This document shows, piece by piece, positions 21,598 to 31,455 of a stretch of DNA of 64,000 nucleotides. Each line of letters begins with the position of its first letter. The stretch's first letter is position 1. Location of the stretch: NCBI RefSeq assembly GCF_000820005.1, contig NZ_CDBL01000080.1, positions 59,696 through 123,695 of the forward strand. The letters are read 5' to 3'. This DNA comes from Aeromonas piscicola (GTDB taxonomy: Bacteria; Pseudomonadota; Gammaproteobacteria; Enterobacterales; Aeromonadaceae). The notes below the pieces were generated by a model. It searched no databases. It saw nothing but the letters and a program-made list of their open reading frames with translations, and had not been told where the DNA came from. Made by a program: the position numbers and the translations under genes.

Positions 21598-22479
21598 CTA
21601 ACGAGGCACCCGCGCCAGCAGTGCTTCTTTAAGCCAGCGCCCCGCCTGCCCGAGCGGGCGGGCGCGATGCCACTGCAACTCCAGCTCCAGTTCGGCCTTG
21701 GCGATGAAATCGGGGTTGAGCACCACCACCTCCCCCCGCGCCAGCGGCCGATGCAGCAGAAAATCGGGGATCGCCGCCCACCCCAGCCCTAATTTGACCA
21801 GCTCCAGAATGCCCAGATCTCCCTCCACCCACCACACCTGCGCCGAGAGGCGGAAGCGGTGGCGCTCCGTGCCCTCCCGTCGCCCCGTCACCATCAGCTG
21901 ACGGGCTCCTTGCAGATCGCTCTCTCGCAGCGGCGTCCTGTGGGCCAGCGGATGATCGGGGGAGACCACCAGCGGCATACCGACGGAGCCCAGCGAACGG
22001 GAGGCTATCTCCCGCTCCGGCTGCTCCTTCTGGTAACTGATGCCAAGCTGGGCCCGACCGCTCTTGAGCAGTTCGGTCACATCCTCCATCAGGGGAAACA
22101 GCAGCTCCAGTTCGACGCCAGGGTAACGGGTGGCGAACTCCTCCAGCAGGGAGCCGAGCCAGGGCAGGTGGGAATCATCGTCGATGGCCAGGGTGAGTCG
22201 CGACTCTATGCCTGCGGCCAGCTCCCCGGCGATCGCCTGCAATCGCTCGCTTTGGGCCAGCAAGATGCAGGCTTCCTGGTGGATGCGGGTGCCCGCCTCC
22301 GTCAGCACGGGATAGCGGGCCGAGCGATCAAACAGCTCCAGACCGAGATCTATCTCCAGGTTGGCGATGGCGGTGCTGACCACGGACTGCGCCTTGCCCA
22401 GCTTGCGAGCCGCCGCCGAGAAGGAGCCGGTCTCTGCCGCCGCCAGCAGCGCCTTGAGTTGTTCCAGCGAGGGGTTCAT
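21598..22479 (-). CDS. LysR-family transcriptional regulator
   Basis: This 293-residue protein has an N-terminal winged helix (LEQLKALLAAAETGSFSAAARKLGKAQSVVSTAIANLE) and a periplasmic-binding-like effector domain. The ATG at 22479 has an AGGAGC site 7 bases upstream. It is divergent from a PACE efflux gene with a 136-bp gap, the typical layout of a LysR regulator and its target. The effector is unknown. Confidence 0.9.
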   Translation of the reverse strand: MNPSLEQLKALLAAAETGSFSAAARKLGKAQSVVSTAIANLEIDLGLELFDRSARYPVLTEAGTRIHQEACILLAQSERLQAIAGELAAGIESRLTLAIDDDSHLPWLGSLLEEFATRYPGVELELLFPLMEDVTELLKSGRAQLGISYQKEQPEREIASRSLGSVGMPLVVSPDHPLAHRTPLRESDLQGARQLMVTGRREGTERHRFRLSAQVWWVEGDLGILELVKLGLGWAAIPDFLLHRPLARGEVVVLNPDFIAKAELELELQWHRARPLGQAGRWLKEALLARVPR

Positions 22480-22615
22480 CCGGTTGCTCCTGTCATGACT
22501 TGGCCGCACGCCAATCCATCTATTTTAGCGATAGATACCAACGTGAACCTATCAGAAATTCGCGATAAATTGGCCGTCATAGACACTCAGACACAGATAG
22601 ATAGAGAGACAGACC

Positions 22616-23053
22616 ATGCGTAATACCCGTGACCGCCTGCGCCATGCCATTGGCTTCGAACTGATTGGCCTGCTGATCGCCGCCCCCCTGGCAAGCTGGA
22701 TCACTGGCGTAGGACTCAACCATATGGGGCCGCTGGCGTTGTTCTTCTCGGTGCTCGCCACCGTCTGGAACTACGTCTACAACATCGGCGTGGACAAACT
22801 GCTGCTCAAGTATCAGGGTCACACCCACAAGACGCTGTGGCAGCGGGTATGGCATGCCATGGGCTTTGAAGGAGGCCTGCTGTTTGTCGCCCTGCCGGTG
22901 ATGGCCTGGTGGCTCGAGATCAGCATGCTGGAGGCGCTGGTGCTGGATCTGGGCTTCGTGCTGTTCTACCTGGTCTACGCCTTCATCTACAACTGGAGCT
23001 ATGACAAGGTGTTCCCGATACCGGGTCAGGTGCAGCAGAACGCACTGGGTTAG
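22616..23053 (+). CDS. PACE-family (AceI-like) multidrug efflux transporter
   Basis: The 145-residue protein has four membrane helices in two tandem bacterial transmembrane pair domains; the repeats start RHAIGFELIGLL and WHAMGFEGGLLF, each with the membrane glutamate expected in this family. The segments WNYVYN and YNWSYDKVFP are typical. PACE proteins export biocides such as chlorhexidine or acriflavine by proton antiport. Substrate is not predictable. Control by the divergent LysR protein is inferred. Confidence 0.88.
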   Translation: MRNTRDRLRHAIGFELIGLLIAAPLASWITGVGLNHMGPLALFFSVLATVWNYVYNIGVDKLLLKYQGHTHKTLWQRVWHAMGFEGGLLFVALPVMAWWLEISMLEALVLDLGFVLFYLVYAFIYNWSYDKVFPIPGQVQQNALG

Positions 23054-23083
23054 GAGACAGGAAAACAGGGCAGGAATAACGAG

Positions 23084-23112
23084 GCACCATCATGCGACTG
23101 GCATGATGGTGC
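23084..23112 (+). terminator. Long perfect stem-loop after the PACE gene
   Basis: GCACCATCATGC and GCATGATGGTGC form a 12-bp perfect stem with a 5-base loop, 30 bp after the stop. No T-run follows, so it may be a terminator for one of the convergent genes or a protein-binding palindrome. Confidence 0.5.
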
Positions 23113-23148
23113 TGGAGGAAGGCAAGCCAGTCGGGCCTGCCGCAGCGT

Positions 23149-23490
23149 TCAGGCTTGCGCCTTCAGCTCTTCGGTCGGGGCATCCGCCTCTGCCGACTCC
23201 TGGGTCAACATGGCCTCAAGGTCGCTCTGGTACTGATTCAGCAGGCGCTGGGCCGCCACCATGTCACCCTTGTGCAGACGCTCGAACAGATGGTGTTGCA
23301 CCACGCCGTTGAGATACTCCACCGTGACGGGTTGCTCCAGGGCAGCCAGCAGCTCCTCTTTTTCCAGTTCGGCATTGATTTCATCGGCACTGGTACGCAG
23401 CAGACCGGCCAGTTGTACCAACATACGGCGCTCACCTTCGCGCAACAGGCTCAACATACGGTTTCTCTGCTGCTCATTCTGTTGGGTCAT
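23149..23490 (-). CDS. Hypothetical small acidic helical protein
   Basis: I do not recognise this 113-residue protein. It is predicted soluble and mostly helical, rich in Glu, Gln and Leu, with no signal peptide, membrane segment, cysteine or nucleotide motif. Segments such as RMLSLLREGERRMLVQLAGLL and LEKEELLAALEQP suggest a helix bundle; the C-terminal 20 residues are acidic and probably disordered. The ATG at 23490 has an AAGGAAA site. It stands alone between the PACE gene and cutA. Confidence 0.75.
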   Translation of the reverse strand: MTQQNEQQRNRMLSLLREGERRMLVQLAGLLRTSADEINAELEKEELLAALEQPVTVEYLNGVVQHHLFERLHKGDMVAAQRLLNQYQSDLEAMLTQESAEADAPTEELKAQA

Positions 23491-23683
23491 ACATTTCCTT
23501 ACGTCGAGTGGGAACAAGCCCGCTCATTCTGCCCTGTCCCTTTGATAGCGTCTATCTCATGCCCCCCACTTATTTTCATGTCGAGCCGATAAAGGCCGCC
23601 AGATGCTATTTGCCCCGTCGCTAGGTATAGTAGCCACTGGTTTACGGGCGCCTGGCCGCCCAGCACGGACGAGATATTTCACC

Positions 23684-24001
23684 ATGACAGATGCCATTCT
23701 GGTGCTATGCACCTGTCCGGATGAGGCCAGTGCCGACCTCATCAGCGAACAACTGCTGAACCAGCGGCTGGCGGCCTGCATCAATCAACTGCCCGGTCTT
23801 ACCTCCGTCTATCGCTGGCAGGGGAAGATCGAGCGGGCACGGGAGATCCAGCTCATCATCAAGTCGCGGTCCTCCCTGTTCGAACCCTTGCGCCAATGCA
23901 TTCTCAGCCATCACCCCTATGAGGTGCCGGAGATCCTGGCACTCCCGACAAGCCAGGGCCATCAGCCCTATCTCGACTGGTTAACACAGGAAACCTCATG
24001 A
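23684..24001 (+). CDS. cutA: Divalent-cation tolerance protein CutA
   Basis: This 105-residue CutA1 protein contains LVLCTCPDEASADLIS, LAACINQLPGLTSVYRWQGKI and HPYEVPEILALP, the family hallmarks. CutA forms a PII-like trimer linked to copper tolerance; its precise function is unclear. The ATG at 23684 is chosen from homology. The stop overlaps dsbD as ATGA, the same cutA-dsbD pairing found in enterobacteria. Confidence 0.95.
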   Translation: MTDAILVLCTCPDEASADLISEQLLNQRLAACINQLPGLTSVYRWQGKIERAREIQLIIKSRSSLFEPLRQCILSHHPYEVPEILALPTSQGHQPYLDWLTQETS

Positions 24002-25791
24002 CGCTGTCTCGCCTGCTCTCCCCCCTGCTTGTGCTCTCCGCCCTGCTGCTGTCCACCCTGAGTGCGACGCCGGTTCAGGCCGGCAGTGACAGTCTGCTGA
24101 GTGCTCTCGGCATCGAGGCCAACGCCCAACCCAAGTTTCTGAAAGTCGACGACGCCTTCGTGCTTGAGAGTGAACAGCAGGGCAAGCAGTTGCTGCTGAC
24201 CCTGCGCATCGCCGATGACTACTACCTCTACCGCCACAGCTTCCGCTTCAAGGGCGAGAACCTCGCCTTCAGCGAACCCGTCTTGCCCGCAGGTGACGAG
24301 CATCAGGATGACTTCTTCGGCAAGACCCGGGTCTACTACCGGGAGGTGCAGATCCCCGTCACCCTGACCGAGGCGGGCCAGCAGGCCAGCCTCACCGTCA
24401 GCTATCAGGGCTGTACCGACGGCCTCTGCTACCCGCCCACCGACAAGCAGATTGCGGTGCAGCCCATGGTGGCCAGCACCGGCGATGTCGCGCAGGCCAG
24501 CATGGATGCAGCCGCCGACACCACGGCCAGCAGCCAGCAGGATCAGCTGGCCGCCGCCCTCGGCAGCCAGGGATTCTGGCTCAGCATAGCCGCCTTCTTT
24601 GCGCTGGGGCTCGGCCTCGCCTTCACTCCCTGCGTCTTCCCCATGTACCCCATACTGACCGGCATCATAGCCGGGGCGGGCCATCATCTTTCCACCCGTC
24701 GTGCCTTCCTGCTCTCCTTCGTCTATGTGCAGGGAATGGCGGTGACCTATACCCTGCTCGGGCTGGTAGTGGCGTCAGCGGGCCTGAAATTCCAGGCGGC
24801 GCTGCAGCACCCCTATGTACTGATCGGGCTCTCCGTCATGTTCGTGCTGCTGGCGCTCTCCATGTTCGGGCTCTACACCCTGCAACTGCCGAGCAGCCTG
24901 CAAACCCGGCTGTCCGGTCTCTCCAACCGCCAGCAGGGCGGCTCAGTGCTCGGGGTCGGCATCATGGGGATGATCTCCGGCCTGGTCTGCTCCCCCTGCA
25001 CCACGGCCCCGCTCTCCGGCGCGCTCATCTACGTGGCCCAGAGCGGCGATCTCTGGCTCGGCGGCGCGGCCCTCTATGCCATGTCGCTGGGGATGGGGCT
25101 GCCGCTGCTGCTGCTTGGCACCTCGGGCGGCAAGCTGCTGCCCAGGGCCGGCGCCTGGATGGACGTGATCAAGCAACTCTTTGGTTTTGCGCTATTGGCG
25201 GTGCCCATACTGCTGCTGTCACGGCTGTGGAGCGATCAGACGGCCACCCTGGCCTGGCTGGGTTGGGGATTGGTGCTGTGCGGCTATCTCTATCACCACA
25301 ACCAGCATCAGAGTCACTCGGTGGCCCGCAGCCTGCGCGGCTTCGTGCTGCTGCTGGCGATGATCAGCGCCGTGGTGGTGGGCAAGGACCTGCTGCTGCC
25401 CGAACCCGGCGTCAAGGCCAACGCCGACGTCCAGGCGCCCCAGTTCATCCGCATCAAGACGCTGGATGATCTCAAGATGCAGCTGGCCGCCGCCCGCGGC
25501 AAGCCGGTGCTGCTGGACCTCTATGCCGACTGGTGCGTTGCCTGCAAGGAGTTCGAGCACAAGACCTTCAGCGATCCCGCCGTGCGTGAGCGCTTCGGCC
25601 AGATGGTATTGTTGCAGGCGGACGTCACCGCCAACGACGATGCCGATGTGGAGCTGCTCAACGGCCTCAACGTGCTGGGGCTGCCGACCCTGATCTTCTT
25701 CGACCGTGCCGGCAACGAGGTGAGCGGCCAGCGGGTGACCGGCTTCATGGGCCCCGCCGAGTTTTTGGGTCAGCTCGACAAGTTGCGTTGA
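23998..25791 (+). CDS. dsbD: Thiol:disulfide interchange protein DsbD
   Basis: DsbD moves electrons from cytoplasmic thioredoxin to periplasmic DsbC, DsbG and CcmG. All six redox cysteines are visible: GCTDGLC in the periplasmic alpha domain, FTPCVFP and SPCTTAP in the membrane beta domain, and WCVAC in the C-terminal thioredoxin-like gamma domain. A signal peptide covers residues 1-28 (cleavage after VQA). The 597-residue length is normal. It is translationally coupled to cutA. Confidence 0.97.
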   Translation: MTLSRLLSPLLVLSALLLSTLSATPVQAGSDSLLSALGIEANAQPKFLKVDDAFVLESEQQGKQLLLTLRIADDYYLYRHSFRFKGENLAFSEPVLPAGDEHQDDFFGKTRVYYREVQIPVTLTEAGQQASLTVSYQGCTDGLCYPPTDKQIAVQPMVASTGDVAQASMDAAADTTASSQQDQLAAALGSQGFWLSIAAFFALGLGLAFTPCVFPMYPILTGIIAGAGHHLSTRRAFLLSFVYVQGMAVTYTLLGLVVASAGLKFQAALQHPYVLIGLSVMFVLLALSMFGLYTLQLPSSLQTRLSGLSNRQQGGSVLGVGIMGMISGLVCSPCTTAPLSGALIYVAQSGDLWLGGAALYAMSLGMGLPLLLLGTSGGKLLPRAGAWMDVIKQLFGFALLAVPILLLSRLWSDQTATLAWLGWGLVLCGYLYHHNQHQSHSVARSLRGFVLLLAMISAVVVGKDLLLPEPGVKANADVQAPQFIRIKTLDDLKMQLAAARGKPVLLDLYADWCVACKEFEHKTFSDPAVRERFGQMVLLQADVTANDDADVELLNGLNVLGLPTLIFFDRAGNEVSGQRVTGFMGPAEFLGQLDKLR

Positions 25792-25916
25792 AGGCGGCAG
25801 GCCCGGTCTGACGCCAGGGCCCAACGGTTAACCGCTGATTTTTCTGGCAATCCCTTGTATATGACAGGCGCCGTGGCAGAATTTGCCCTTTCCCGTCTCG
25901 TTCGTCCGGAGTTTTG

Positions 25917-26330
25917 ATGAAAAAGTGGTTCATCCCCCTGCTGGCCCTCTGGCTATATGGCTGTTACGCAGGCCCCGGTGAAGAGGCGATCCAGTCCCAG
26001 GTGACCGCCAAACTGCAGGCAGAGACAGATACCCATCTGTTCGAGATCAGCGACTTCACCCTTATCGACAAGGAGGAGCGCATGGAGGGTGTCTATCTGA
26101 TCAAGGTGAGCTACCAGCTCCATTTCAAGAAAGGGCTGGATCAGTTGCGGGTGCAGCACGACGAGGACCTGGTCTATGACAGGGTCGGCCCCTTCCAGCA
26201 GGAGATGGGACTGATGGAGCTGGAGCGCAAATACGGCGAGTTCGAAGCGGGCCAGGTGCTGCCACAGCAGGCCGACGTCTGGATGATAAAAACCGAACAG
26301 GGCTGGCGCCTGGCCGAGCCCCCTCAGTAA
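25917..26330 (+). CDS. Small putative lipoprotein of unknown function
   Basis: The 137-residue product begins with a short signal and lipobox (LYGC, acyl Cys at residue 16), so it is probably a lipoprotein. The mature part is acidic and looks alpha/beta, with VYLIKVSYQLHFKKGLDQL. The ATG at 25917 has a GGAG site. I do not recognise the family. It is convergent with puuB. Confidence 0.7.
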   Translation: MKKWFIPLLALWLYGCYAGPGEEAIQSQVTAKLQAETDTHLFEISDFTLIDKEERMEGVYLIKVSYQLHFKKGLDQLRVQHDEDLVYDRVGPFQQEMGLMELERKYGEFEAGQVLPQQADVWMIKTEQGWRLAEPPQ

Positions 26331-26386
26331 ACGCCGACCCACAGCTCCCGGCCAAGGCAACGCCTCTTCGACGGTTTTCTCTCTCC

Positions 26387-27691
26387 TTACAGCAGATCCT
26401 TCATCCGGTGCCACAGCATCCCGAGCGCCAGCAGGGGCGAGCGCAGCGCCGGGCCACCGGGGAAGGTCATGTGGGGCACGCTACTGAACAGATCGAACCC
26501 CCGGCTCTCCCCCTTGATCGCCTCGGCCACCAGCTTGGCCGCCATGTGCGTAGCGTTGAGGCCATGACCGGAATAGGCCTGGGCATAGAAGACGTTGGGA
26601 TGATCCTGCAAGCGGCCAATCTGTGGCAGGCGGTTGGCCCCTATCCCTATCATGCCCCCCCACTGAAACTCGATGGCGGTGCCCGCCAGCTCAGGGAAGA
26701 CCCGCAGCAGCTTGGGCAGCATGAACGCCTTTATGTCCTTGGGATCGCGCCCAGAGTAGTTGCAGGCCCCGCCAAACAGCAGGCGCCCGTCGGCGGAGAG
26801 ACGATAGTAGTCGAGCGCCACGTTCTGATCGCACACCGCCATGTTTTGTGGCAGTAGCCGCTGGCGCAGCCGCTTCTCCAGCACTTCGGTGGCGAGAATA
26901 TAGGAGCCGGCCGGCAGCACCCTACCCCCCAGTTCGGGATTGAGATCGTTGAGATAGGCGTTGCAGCCGATCACCAGATAATCGCTGCAGACCCGTCCGT
27001 GGGCCGTGGTGATCTGCACCCGCTTGCCATAATCGATATGCGCCACCCTGGACTGCTCGAACAGGGCAACCCCCAGGCTGGCGGCGGCACGCGCCTCGCC
27101 CAGCGCCAGGTTGAGGGGATGCAAGTGGCCCGACCCCATGTCGATCATGCCGCCAATATAGCGATCAGATCCCACTACTGAGTGGATCTCCTCCCGTGGC
27201 ACCAGCGTGATCTCGTGCTGATAGCCAAGGCTGGCCAGATGCGCCGCCTCCTCTTCAAACCCGGCCAGATGACGCTGACGGGTCGCAAGATCGCAGTAGC
27301 CCCAGGTGAGGTCGCAGTCGATGTTGAAGTGTTCGATGCGCTCTCGCACCAGCTGGACCGCCTCCAGCCCCATCAGGTCCAGCTCGCGTGCCCCCTGCTC
27401 GCCGATCCAGCGGGTAAACTGGCCAGTGTCGTGGCCTATGCCACGAATGAGCTGGCCGCCGTTGCGGCCGGACGCCCCCCAGCCGATGCGATTGGCCTCC
27501 AGCAGGGCCACCTTGTAGCCCGCCTGTGCCAGGTTGATGGCGGTGTTGAGGCCGGTGAAGCCGCCACCTATGATGCAGACGTCGGCATTGAGCTCACCGC
27601 TGAGCTCGGGCCACTGCTGATTGTCATTGCGGGTGGCCGCGTAATAGGAGGCCACGTGTTCCTGATGTCCGTTGTGCTTTCCTGCCTGCAT
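26387..27691 (-). CDS. puuB: FAD-dependent oxidoreductase, gamma-glutamylputrescine oxidase-like (PuuB)
   Basis: This 434-residue DadA/PuuB-family flavoenzyme has the Rossmann motif ADVCIIGGGFTGLNTA near residue 36, NRIGWGASGRNGGQ near 66, and a C-terminal FAD segment YAQAYSGHGLNATHMAAKL. The N-terminal SYYAATRND matches PuuB. PuuB oxidises gamma-glutamylputrescine in putrescine breakdown. No other puu genes are adjacent, so the exact amine substrate is inferred. Confidence 0.8.
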   Translation of the reverse strand: MQAGKHNGHQEHVASYYAATRNDNQQWPELSGELNADVCIIGGGFTGLNTAINLAQAGYKVALLEANRIGWGASGRNGGQLIRGIGHDTGQFTRWIGEQGARELDLMGLEAVQLVRERIEHFNIDCDLTWGYCDLATRQRHLAGFEEEAAHLASLGYQHEITLVPREEIHSVVGSDRYIGGMIDMGSGHLHPLNLALGEARAAASLGVALFEQSRVAHIDYGKRVQITTAHGRVCSDYLVIGCNAYLNDLNPELGGRVLPAGSYILATEVLEKRLRQRLLPQNMAVCDQNVALDYYRLSADGRLLFGGACNYSGRDPKDIKAFMLPKLLRVFPELAGTAIEFQWGGMIGIGANRLPQIGRLQDHPNVFYAQAYSGHGLNATHMAAKLVAEAIKGESRGFDLFSSVPHMTFPGGPALRSPLLALGMLWHRMKDLL

Positions 27692-27797
27692 ACTCAGCGT
27701 CCTGCCTTGGTAGCCATGCGTTTACTAAAATAAACAACCTGTCATCGATAATACCCAGCCCCCCGCCACCAATCCAGCCTCCGTGGATCACAGAAAT

Positions 27798-27827
27798 GCA
27801 AAAGGCGTCCCAAAGGACACCTTTTGC
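27798..27827 (-). terminator. Second stem-loop downstream of fbaA
   Basis: GCAAAAGGcGTCC and GGACaCCTTTTGC form a 13-bp stem with one mismatch and a 4-base loop. It lies 100 bp beyond the first fbaA terminator and upstream of puuB, and resembles that first terminator in its AAAGG/CCTTT arms. Confidence 0.7.
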
Positions 27828-27928
27828 TGCATTCGTGGCTTGAGGCAGGCCATCGACAGACTCATTTCCCCGGATACCGCAGGGATCTTTGCTGCGATCA
27901 GGGTCTGATACTGGCCCCCACAAACACG

Positions 27929-27952
27929 AAAGGCGCCCCGAGGGGCGCCTTT
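27929..27952 (-). terminator. Terminator of the epd-pgk-fbaA operon
   Basis: AAAGGCGCCCC and GGGGCGCCTTT form an 11-bp perfect palindrome, 26 bp after the fbaA stop on the minus strand. The T-run is only three bases long, and a second stem follows 100 bp on. Confidence 0.8.
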
Positions 27953-27977
27953 GCAGCAATCAAAATACGGTAACGAA

Positions 27978-29057
27978 TTACAGTACGTTGATGGCGTTCA
28001 AGTCGGAGAAGGCTTTCTCCAGACGGGCGATCATGGAAGTCTGACCGGCACGCAGCCATACGCGCGGATCGTAGAACTTCTTGTTCGGCTTGTCAGCGCC
28101 TTCCGGGTTGCCCAGCTGACCTTGCAGGTAAGCTTCGTTGGTCTTGTAGAAGTGCAGCAGACCTTCCCAAGTAGCCCACTGGGTGTCGGTGTCGATGTTC
28201 ATCTTCACGACGCCGTAGGAGATGGACTCGCGGATCTCTTCCAGAGTGGAACCTGAACCACCGTGGAACACGAAGTCCAGGGACTTGGCAGGCAGACCGA
28301 ACTTCTCGGAAACGAACTTCTGGGAAGCGTCCAGGATGGACGGGGTCAGCTTGACGTTACCCGGCTTGTAAACACCGTGCACGTTGCCGAAGGAGGCAGC
28401 GATGGTGAAACGCGGGCTGATCTTGGACAGACGCTCATAGGCATAAGCCACGTCTTCCGGCTGGGTGTACAGGGCGGATTGGTCCATGTGGCTGTTGTCC
28501 ACACCGTCTTCTTCGCCACCGGTGCAACCCAGTTCCAGCTCCAGAGTCATGTTCATCTTGGCCATGCGGGTCAGGTACTCGCAGCAGATGTCGATGTTCT
28601 CTTCCAGAGACTCTTCGGACAGATCCAGCATGTGGGAGGAGAACAGCGGCTTGCCGGTTTCAGCAAAGTGCTTCTCGCCCGCTTCCAGCAGACCGTCGAT
28701 CCACGGCAGCAGCTTCTTGGCAGCGTGGTCGGTGTGCAGGATAACCGGGATGCCATAGGCTTCGGCAACGGCGTGAACGTGCTTGGCACCGGAGATGGCA
28801 CCCAGGATGGCGGCTTTCTGGCCTTCCAGCTTCAGACCCTTGCCGGCGGTGAATACGGCACCACCGTTGGAGAACTGAACGATAACCGGCGCTTTGACCT
28901 TGGCGGCAGCTTCCAGCACGGCGTTAACGGAGTCGGTACCAACGCAGTTGACGGCCGGCAGAGCGAAGCCGTTCTCTTTGGCGATGGCGAATACTTTCTG
29001 AACGTCATCACCAGTGATCACGCCGGGTTTTACGAAGTCGAAAATTTTCTTAGACAT
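27978..29057 (-). CDS. fbaA: Fructose-bisphosphate aldolase class II FbaA
   Basis: This 359-residue zinc aldolase is the main glycolytic and gluconeogenic enzyme. It has HTDHAAKKLLPW near residue 108 (zinc and Asp), ELGCTGGEEDGVDN near 182, and FVFHGGSGS near 264. The frequent use of a narrow codon set, visible as CTTC, GTTG and GGTA-rich segments, fits high expression. It lies 116 bp after pgk, with a possible attenuator in between. Confidence 0.97.
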   Translation of the reverse strand: MSKKIFDFVKPGVITGDDVQKVFAIAKENGFALPAVNCVGTDSVNAVLEAAAKVKAPVIVQFSNGGAVFTAGKGLKLEGQKAAILGAISGAKHVHAVAEAYGIPVILHTDHAAKKLLPWIDGLLEAGEKHFAETGKPLFSSHMLDLSEESLEENIDICCEYLTRMAKMNMTLELELGCTGGEEDGVDNSHMDQSALYTQPEDVAYAYERLSKISPRFTIAASFGNVHGVYKPGNVKLTPSILDASQKFVSEKFGLPAKSLDFVFHGGSGSTLEEIRESISYGVVKMNIDTDTQWATWEGLLHFYKTNEAYLQGQLGNPEGADKPNKKFYDPRVWLRAGQTSMIARLEKAFSDLNAINVL

Positions 29058-29141
29058 GTTTAATCGTCCTGTTCTCGTATGCCGTTAATAAAAAATGGGG
29101 GGTTCATCATGAACCGGCACAGCGGCCACATGATAAACGAA

Positions 29142-29165
29142 ACGGGAGGCTTTTGCCCCCCGTCT
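29142..29165 (-). terminator. Attenuator-like stem-loop between pgk and fbaA
   Basis: On the minus strand ACGGGGGG and CCTCCCGT pair with one bulge around CAAAAG, followed by TTCGTTT. It begins 10 bp after the pgk stop and could let fbaA be expressed at a level different from pgk. Confidence 0.6.
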
Positions 29166-29173
29166 CGGGTCAA

Positions 29174-30337
29174 TTAGGCTTTGGCGCGCTGTTCCAGCAT
29201 CGCAACAGCCGGCAGTACCTTGCCTTCTACAAACTCCAGGAAGGCGCCGCCGCCGGTGGAGATGTAGGAGACTTTGTCGGCGATGCCGAACTTGTCGATG
29301 GCGGCCAGGGTGTCACCACCGCCAGCGATGGAGAAGGCCGGAGAAGCAGCGATGGCTTCGGCGATCACCTTGGTGCCTGCGGAGAACTGGTCGAACTCGA
29401 ACACGCCGACCGGGCCGTTCCACAGAATGGTCTTGGCGTTCATGATGATGTCGGCCAGGGCCTTGGCAGAGTCAGGGCCGATGTCGAAGATCATGTCGCC
29501 GTCGGTCACGTCAGAGACGGACTTGATGGTGGCCGGAGTGGACTCGGAGAACTCGGTACCCACGACCACGTCTGTGGTGACCGGAATGTTGGTCTCGGCG
29601 GCCAGTTTCTTGGCGGTGTCGAGCAGGTCGTGTTCACACAGGGACTTGCCGACGTTGTGACCGGCAGCTGCGATGAAGGTGTTGGCGATGCCACCACCGA
29701 CCACCAGCTGGTCAGCGATCTTGGAGAGGGATTCCAGTACGGTCAGCTTGGTGGAGACCTTGGAGCCGCCCACGATGGCAACCATCGGACGCTCGGGCTT
29801 GAGCATGGCTTTGCCCAGGGCTTCCAGTTCACCGGCCAGCAGGGGGCCTGCACAGGCGATCGGGGCAAATTGAGCAACACCGTAGGTAGAACCTTCGGCG
29901 CGGTGAGCAGTACCGAATGCATCCATTACAAAGACGTCACACAGGGCGGCGTATTTTTTGGCCAGCTCTTCGGTGTTTTTCTTCTCGCCTTTGTTGAAAC
30001 GGCAGTTTTCCAGCACAACCAGCTCACCGGCGGCAACATCTACGCCATCCAGGTAATCCTTGGCCAGGCGGACCGGGCAGGACAGAGCGTCTTTCAGATA
30101 GTTGACAACCGGAGCCAGGGAGAACTCTTCGTTGTATTCACCCTCGGTCGGGCGACCCAGGTGGGAGGTGATCATCAGCTTGGCGCCCTTTTCCAGAGCC
30201 AGCTTGATGGTCGGCAGCGTCGCCACGATACGTGCGTCGGAAGTGACCTTGCCGTCTTTTACCGGTACGTTCAGGTCAGCACGGATCAGAACGCGTTTAC
30301 CCGCCAGATCCAGGTCGGTCATCTTGATAACAGACAT
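29174..30337 (-). CDS. pgk: Phosphoglycerate kinase Pgk
   Basis: Pgk converts 1,3-bisphosphoglycerate plus ADP to 3-phosphoglycerate plus ATP. The 387 residues start [24 protein letters not shown] and contain [19 protein letters not shown] [23 protein letters not shown] and the nucleotide-site [12 protein letters not shown]. Length is as in E. coli. It sits between epd and fbaA, the conserved gammaproteobacterial order. Confidence 0.98.
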   Translation of the reverse strand: MSVIKMTDLDLAGKRVLIRADLNVPVKDGKVTSDARIVATLPTIKLALEKGAKLMITSHLGRPTEGEYNEEFSLAPVVNYLKDALSCPVRLAKDYLDGVDVAAGELVVLENCRFNKGEKKNTEELAKKYAALCDVFVMDAFGTAHRAEGSTYGVAQFAPIACAGPLLAGELEALGKAMLKPERPMVAIVGGSKVSTKLTVLESLSKIADQLVVGGGIANTFIAAAGHNVGKSLCEHDLLDTAKKLAAETNIPVTTDVVVGTEFSESTPATIKSVSDVTDGDMIFDIGPDSAKALADIIMNAKTILWNGPVGVFEFDQFSAGTKVIAEAIAASPAFSIAGGGDTLAAIDKFGIADKVSYISTGGGAFLEFVEGKVLPAVAMLEQRAKA

Positions 30338-30398
30338 ATTCAGTCCTCTATATTTTCAGGTAATGTTAAAAACAGTAACCTTGCGCCCGTTCAGGCTC

Positions 30399-31409
30399 TC
30401 AGCCTGCGGCCATCATGGCCCGGGTGGTATCCAGCATACGGTTGGCGAAGCCCCATTCGTTATCGCACCACATCAACATCTTGACGAGGTTGGCATCGCT
30501 GACCCGGGTCTGGGTACCATCAATGATGCAGGAGTGTGCATCATGATTGAAGTCTACGGAGACCAATGGCTCTTCCGTGTAATCCAGAATACCGCTTAAT
30601 GTACCTCTGGACGCCCGTTGCAGGGCTTGATTTACGTCAGTAACCGTCACTTTTTTACGAACAGTAATACTGAGATCCATTGCGGTTACGTTGATGGTCG
30701 GCACCCGTACCGCGATCGCCTCAAACTTGCCGGCGAAGTGGGGGAGGATTCGCTCCAACCCCTTTGCCAGCTTGGTATCCACCGGAATGATGGACTGGCT
30801 GGCAGCACGGGTTCGACGCAAGTCGCTGTGGTAGGCATCGATGACTTGCTGATCATGCATGGCCGAATGAATTGTCGTAATAGTACCACAATTTATCTCG
30901 AATTCTCGATGCAATGTTTCGATGACGGGCACCACGCAGTTGGTGGTACAGGAGGCGTTGGAGACGATCCGCTCCCTTCCCGTCAGCACCTGATGGTTCA
31001 CCCCGTAGACTATGGTCGCATCTACATCCGCATCCGCCGGATGGGAAAACAATACCTTGCCCGCCCCCGCTCCCAGGTGGCGCTCGGCATCGGCCCGCGA
31101 GCCGAATACCCCGGTGCAGTCCAGCACCACATCCACCCCCAGCGCCCGCCATGGCAGCTTGGCGGGATCCCGCTCGGCGAACAGGGAGATGAGATCCTCC
31201 CCCACCAGCATGCTGCTGCCGGCCAGCTGCACCGGATACCGGAAGCGGCCGTGGCTGGTGTCGAAACGGGTGAGGTGCACCATGGCTTCGGGCGCCGCCA
31301 GTTCGTTGATGGCAACTATCTTGATGCTCTGATCGCGCCCGCTTTCATAGAGGGCGCGCAACACGTTGCGGCCGATCCGCCCGTAACCATTGATGGCAAT
31401 CTTGATCAT
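30399..31409 (-). CDS. epd: D-erythrose-4-phosphate dehydrogenase Epd
   Basis: Epd oxidises erythrose-4-phosphate to 4-phosphoerythronate for pyridoxal phosphate synthesis. The 336-residue GAPDH-fold protein has [15 protein letters not shown], catalytic SNASCTTN near residue 152, and [18 protein letters not shown], the Epd-type variant of the GAPDH active-site helix. Its place before pgk-fbaA is the classic epd position. A second GAPDH function cannot be fully excluded. Confidence 0.92.
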   Translation of the reverse strand: MIKIAINGYGRIGRNVLRALYESGRDQSIKIVAINELAAPEAMVHLTRFDTSHGRFRYPVQLAGSSMLVGEDLISLFAERDPAKLPWRALGVDVVLDCTGVFGSRADAERHLGAGAGKVLFSHPADADVDATIVYGVNHQVLTGRERIVSNASCTTNCVVPVIETLHREFEINCGTITTIHSAMHDQQVIDAYHSDLRRTRAASQSIIPVDTKLAKGLERILPHFAGKFEAIAVRVPTINVTAMDLSITVRKKVTVTDVNQALQRASRGTLSGILDYTEEPLVSVDFNHDAHSCIIDGTQTRVSDANLVKMLMWCDNEWGFANRMLDTTRAMMAAG

Positions 31410-31455
31410 GGAAAAAGTGTGTCCTTAGCGACGGCAAAGAGGGCAGATGGATGGC

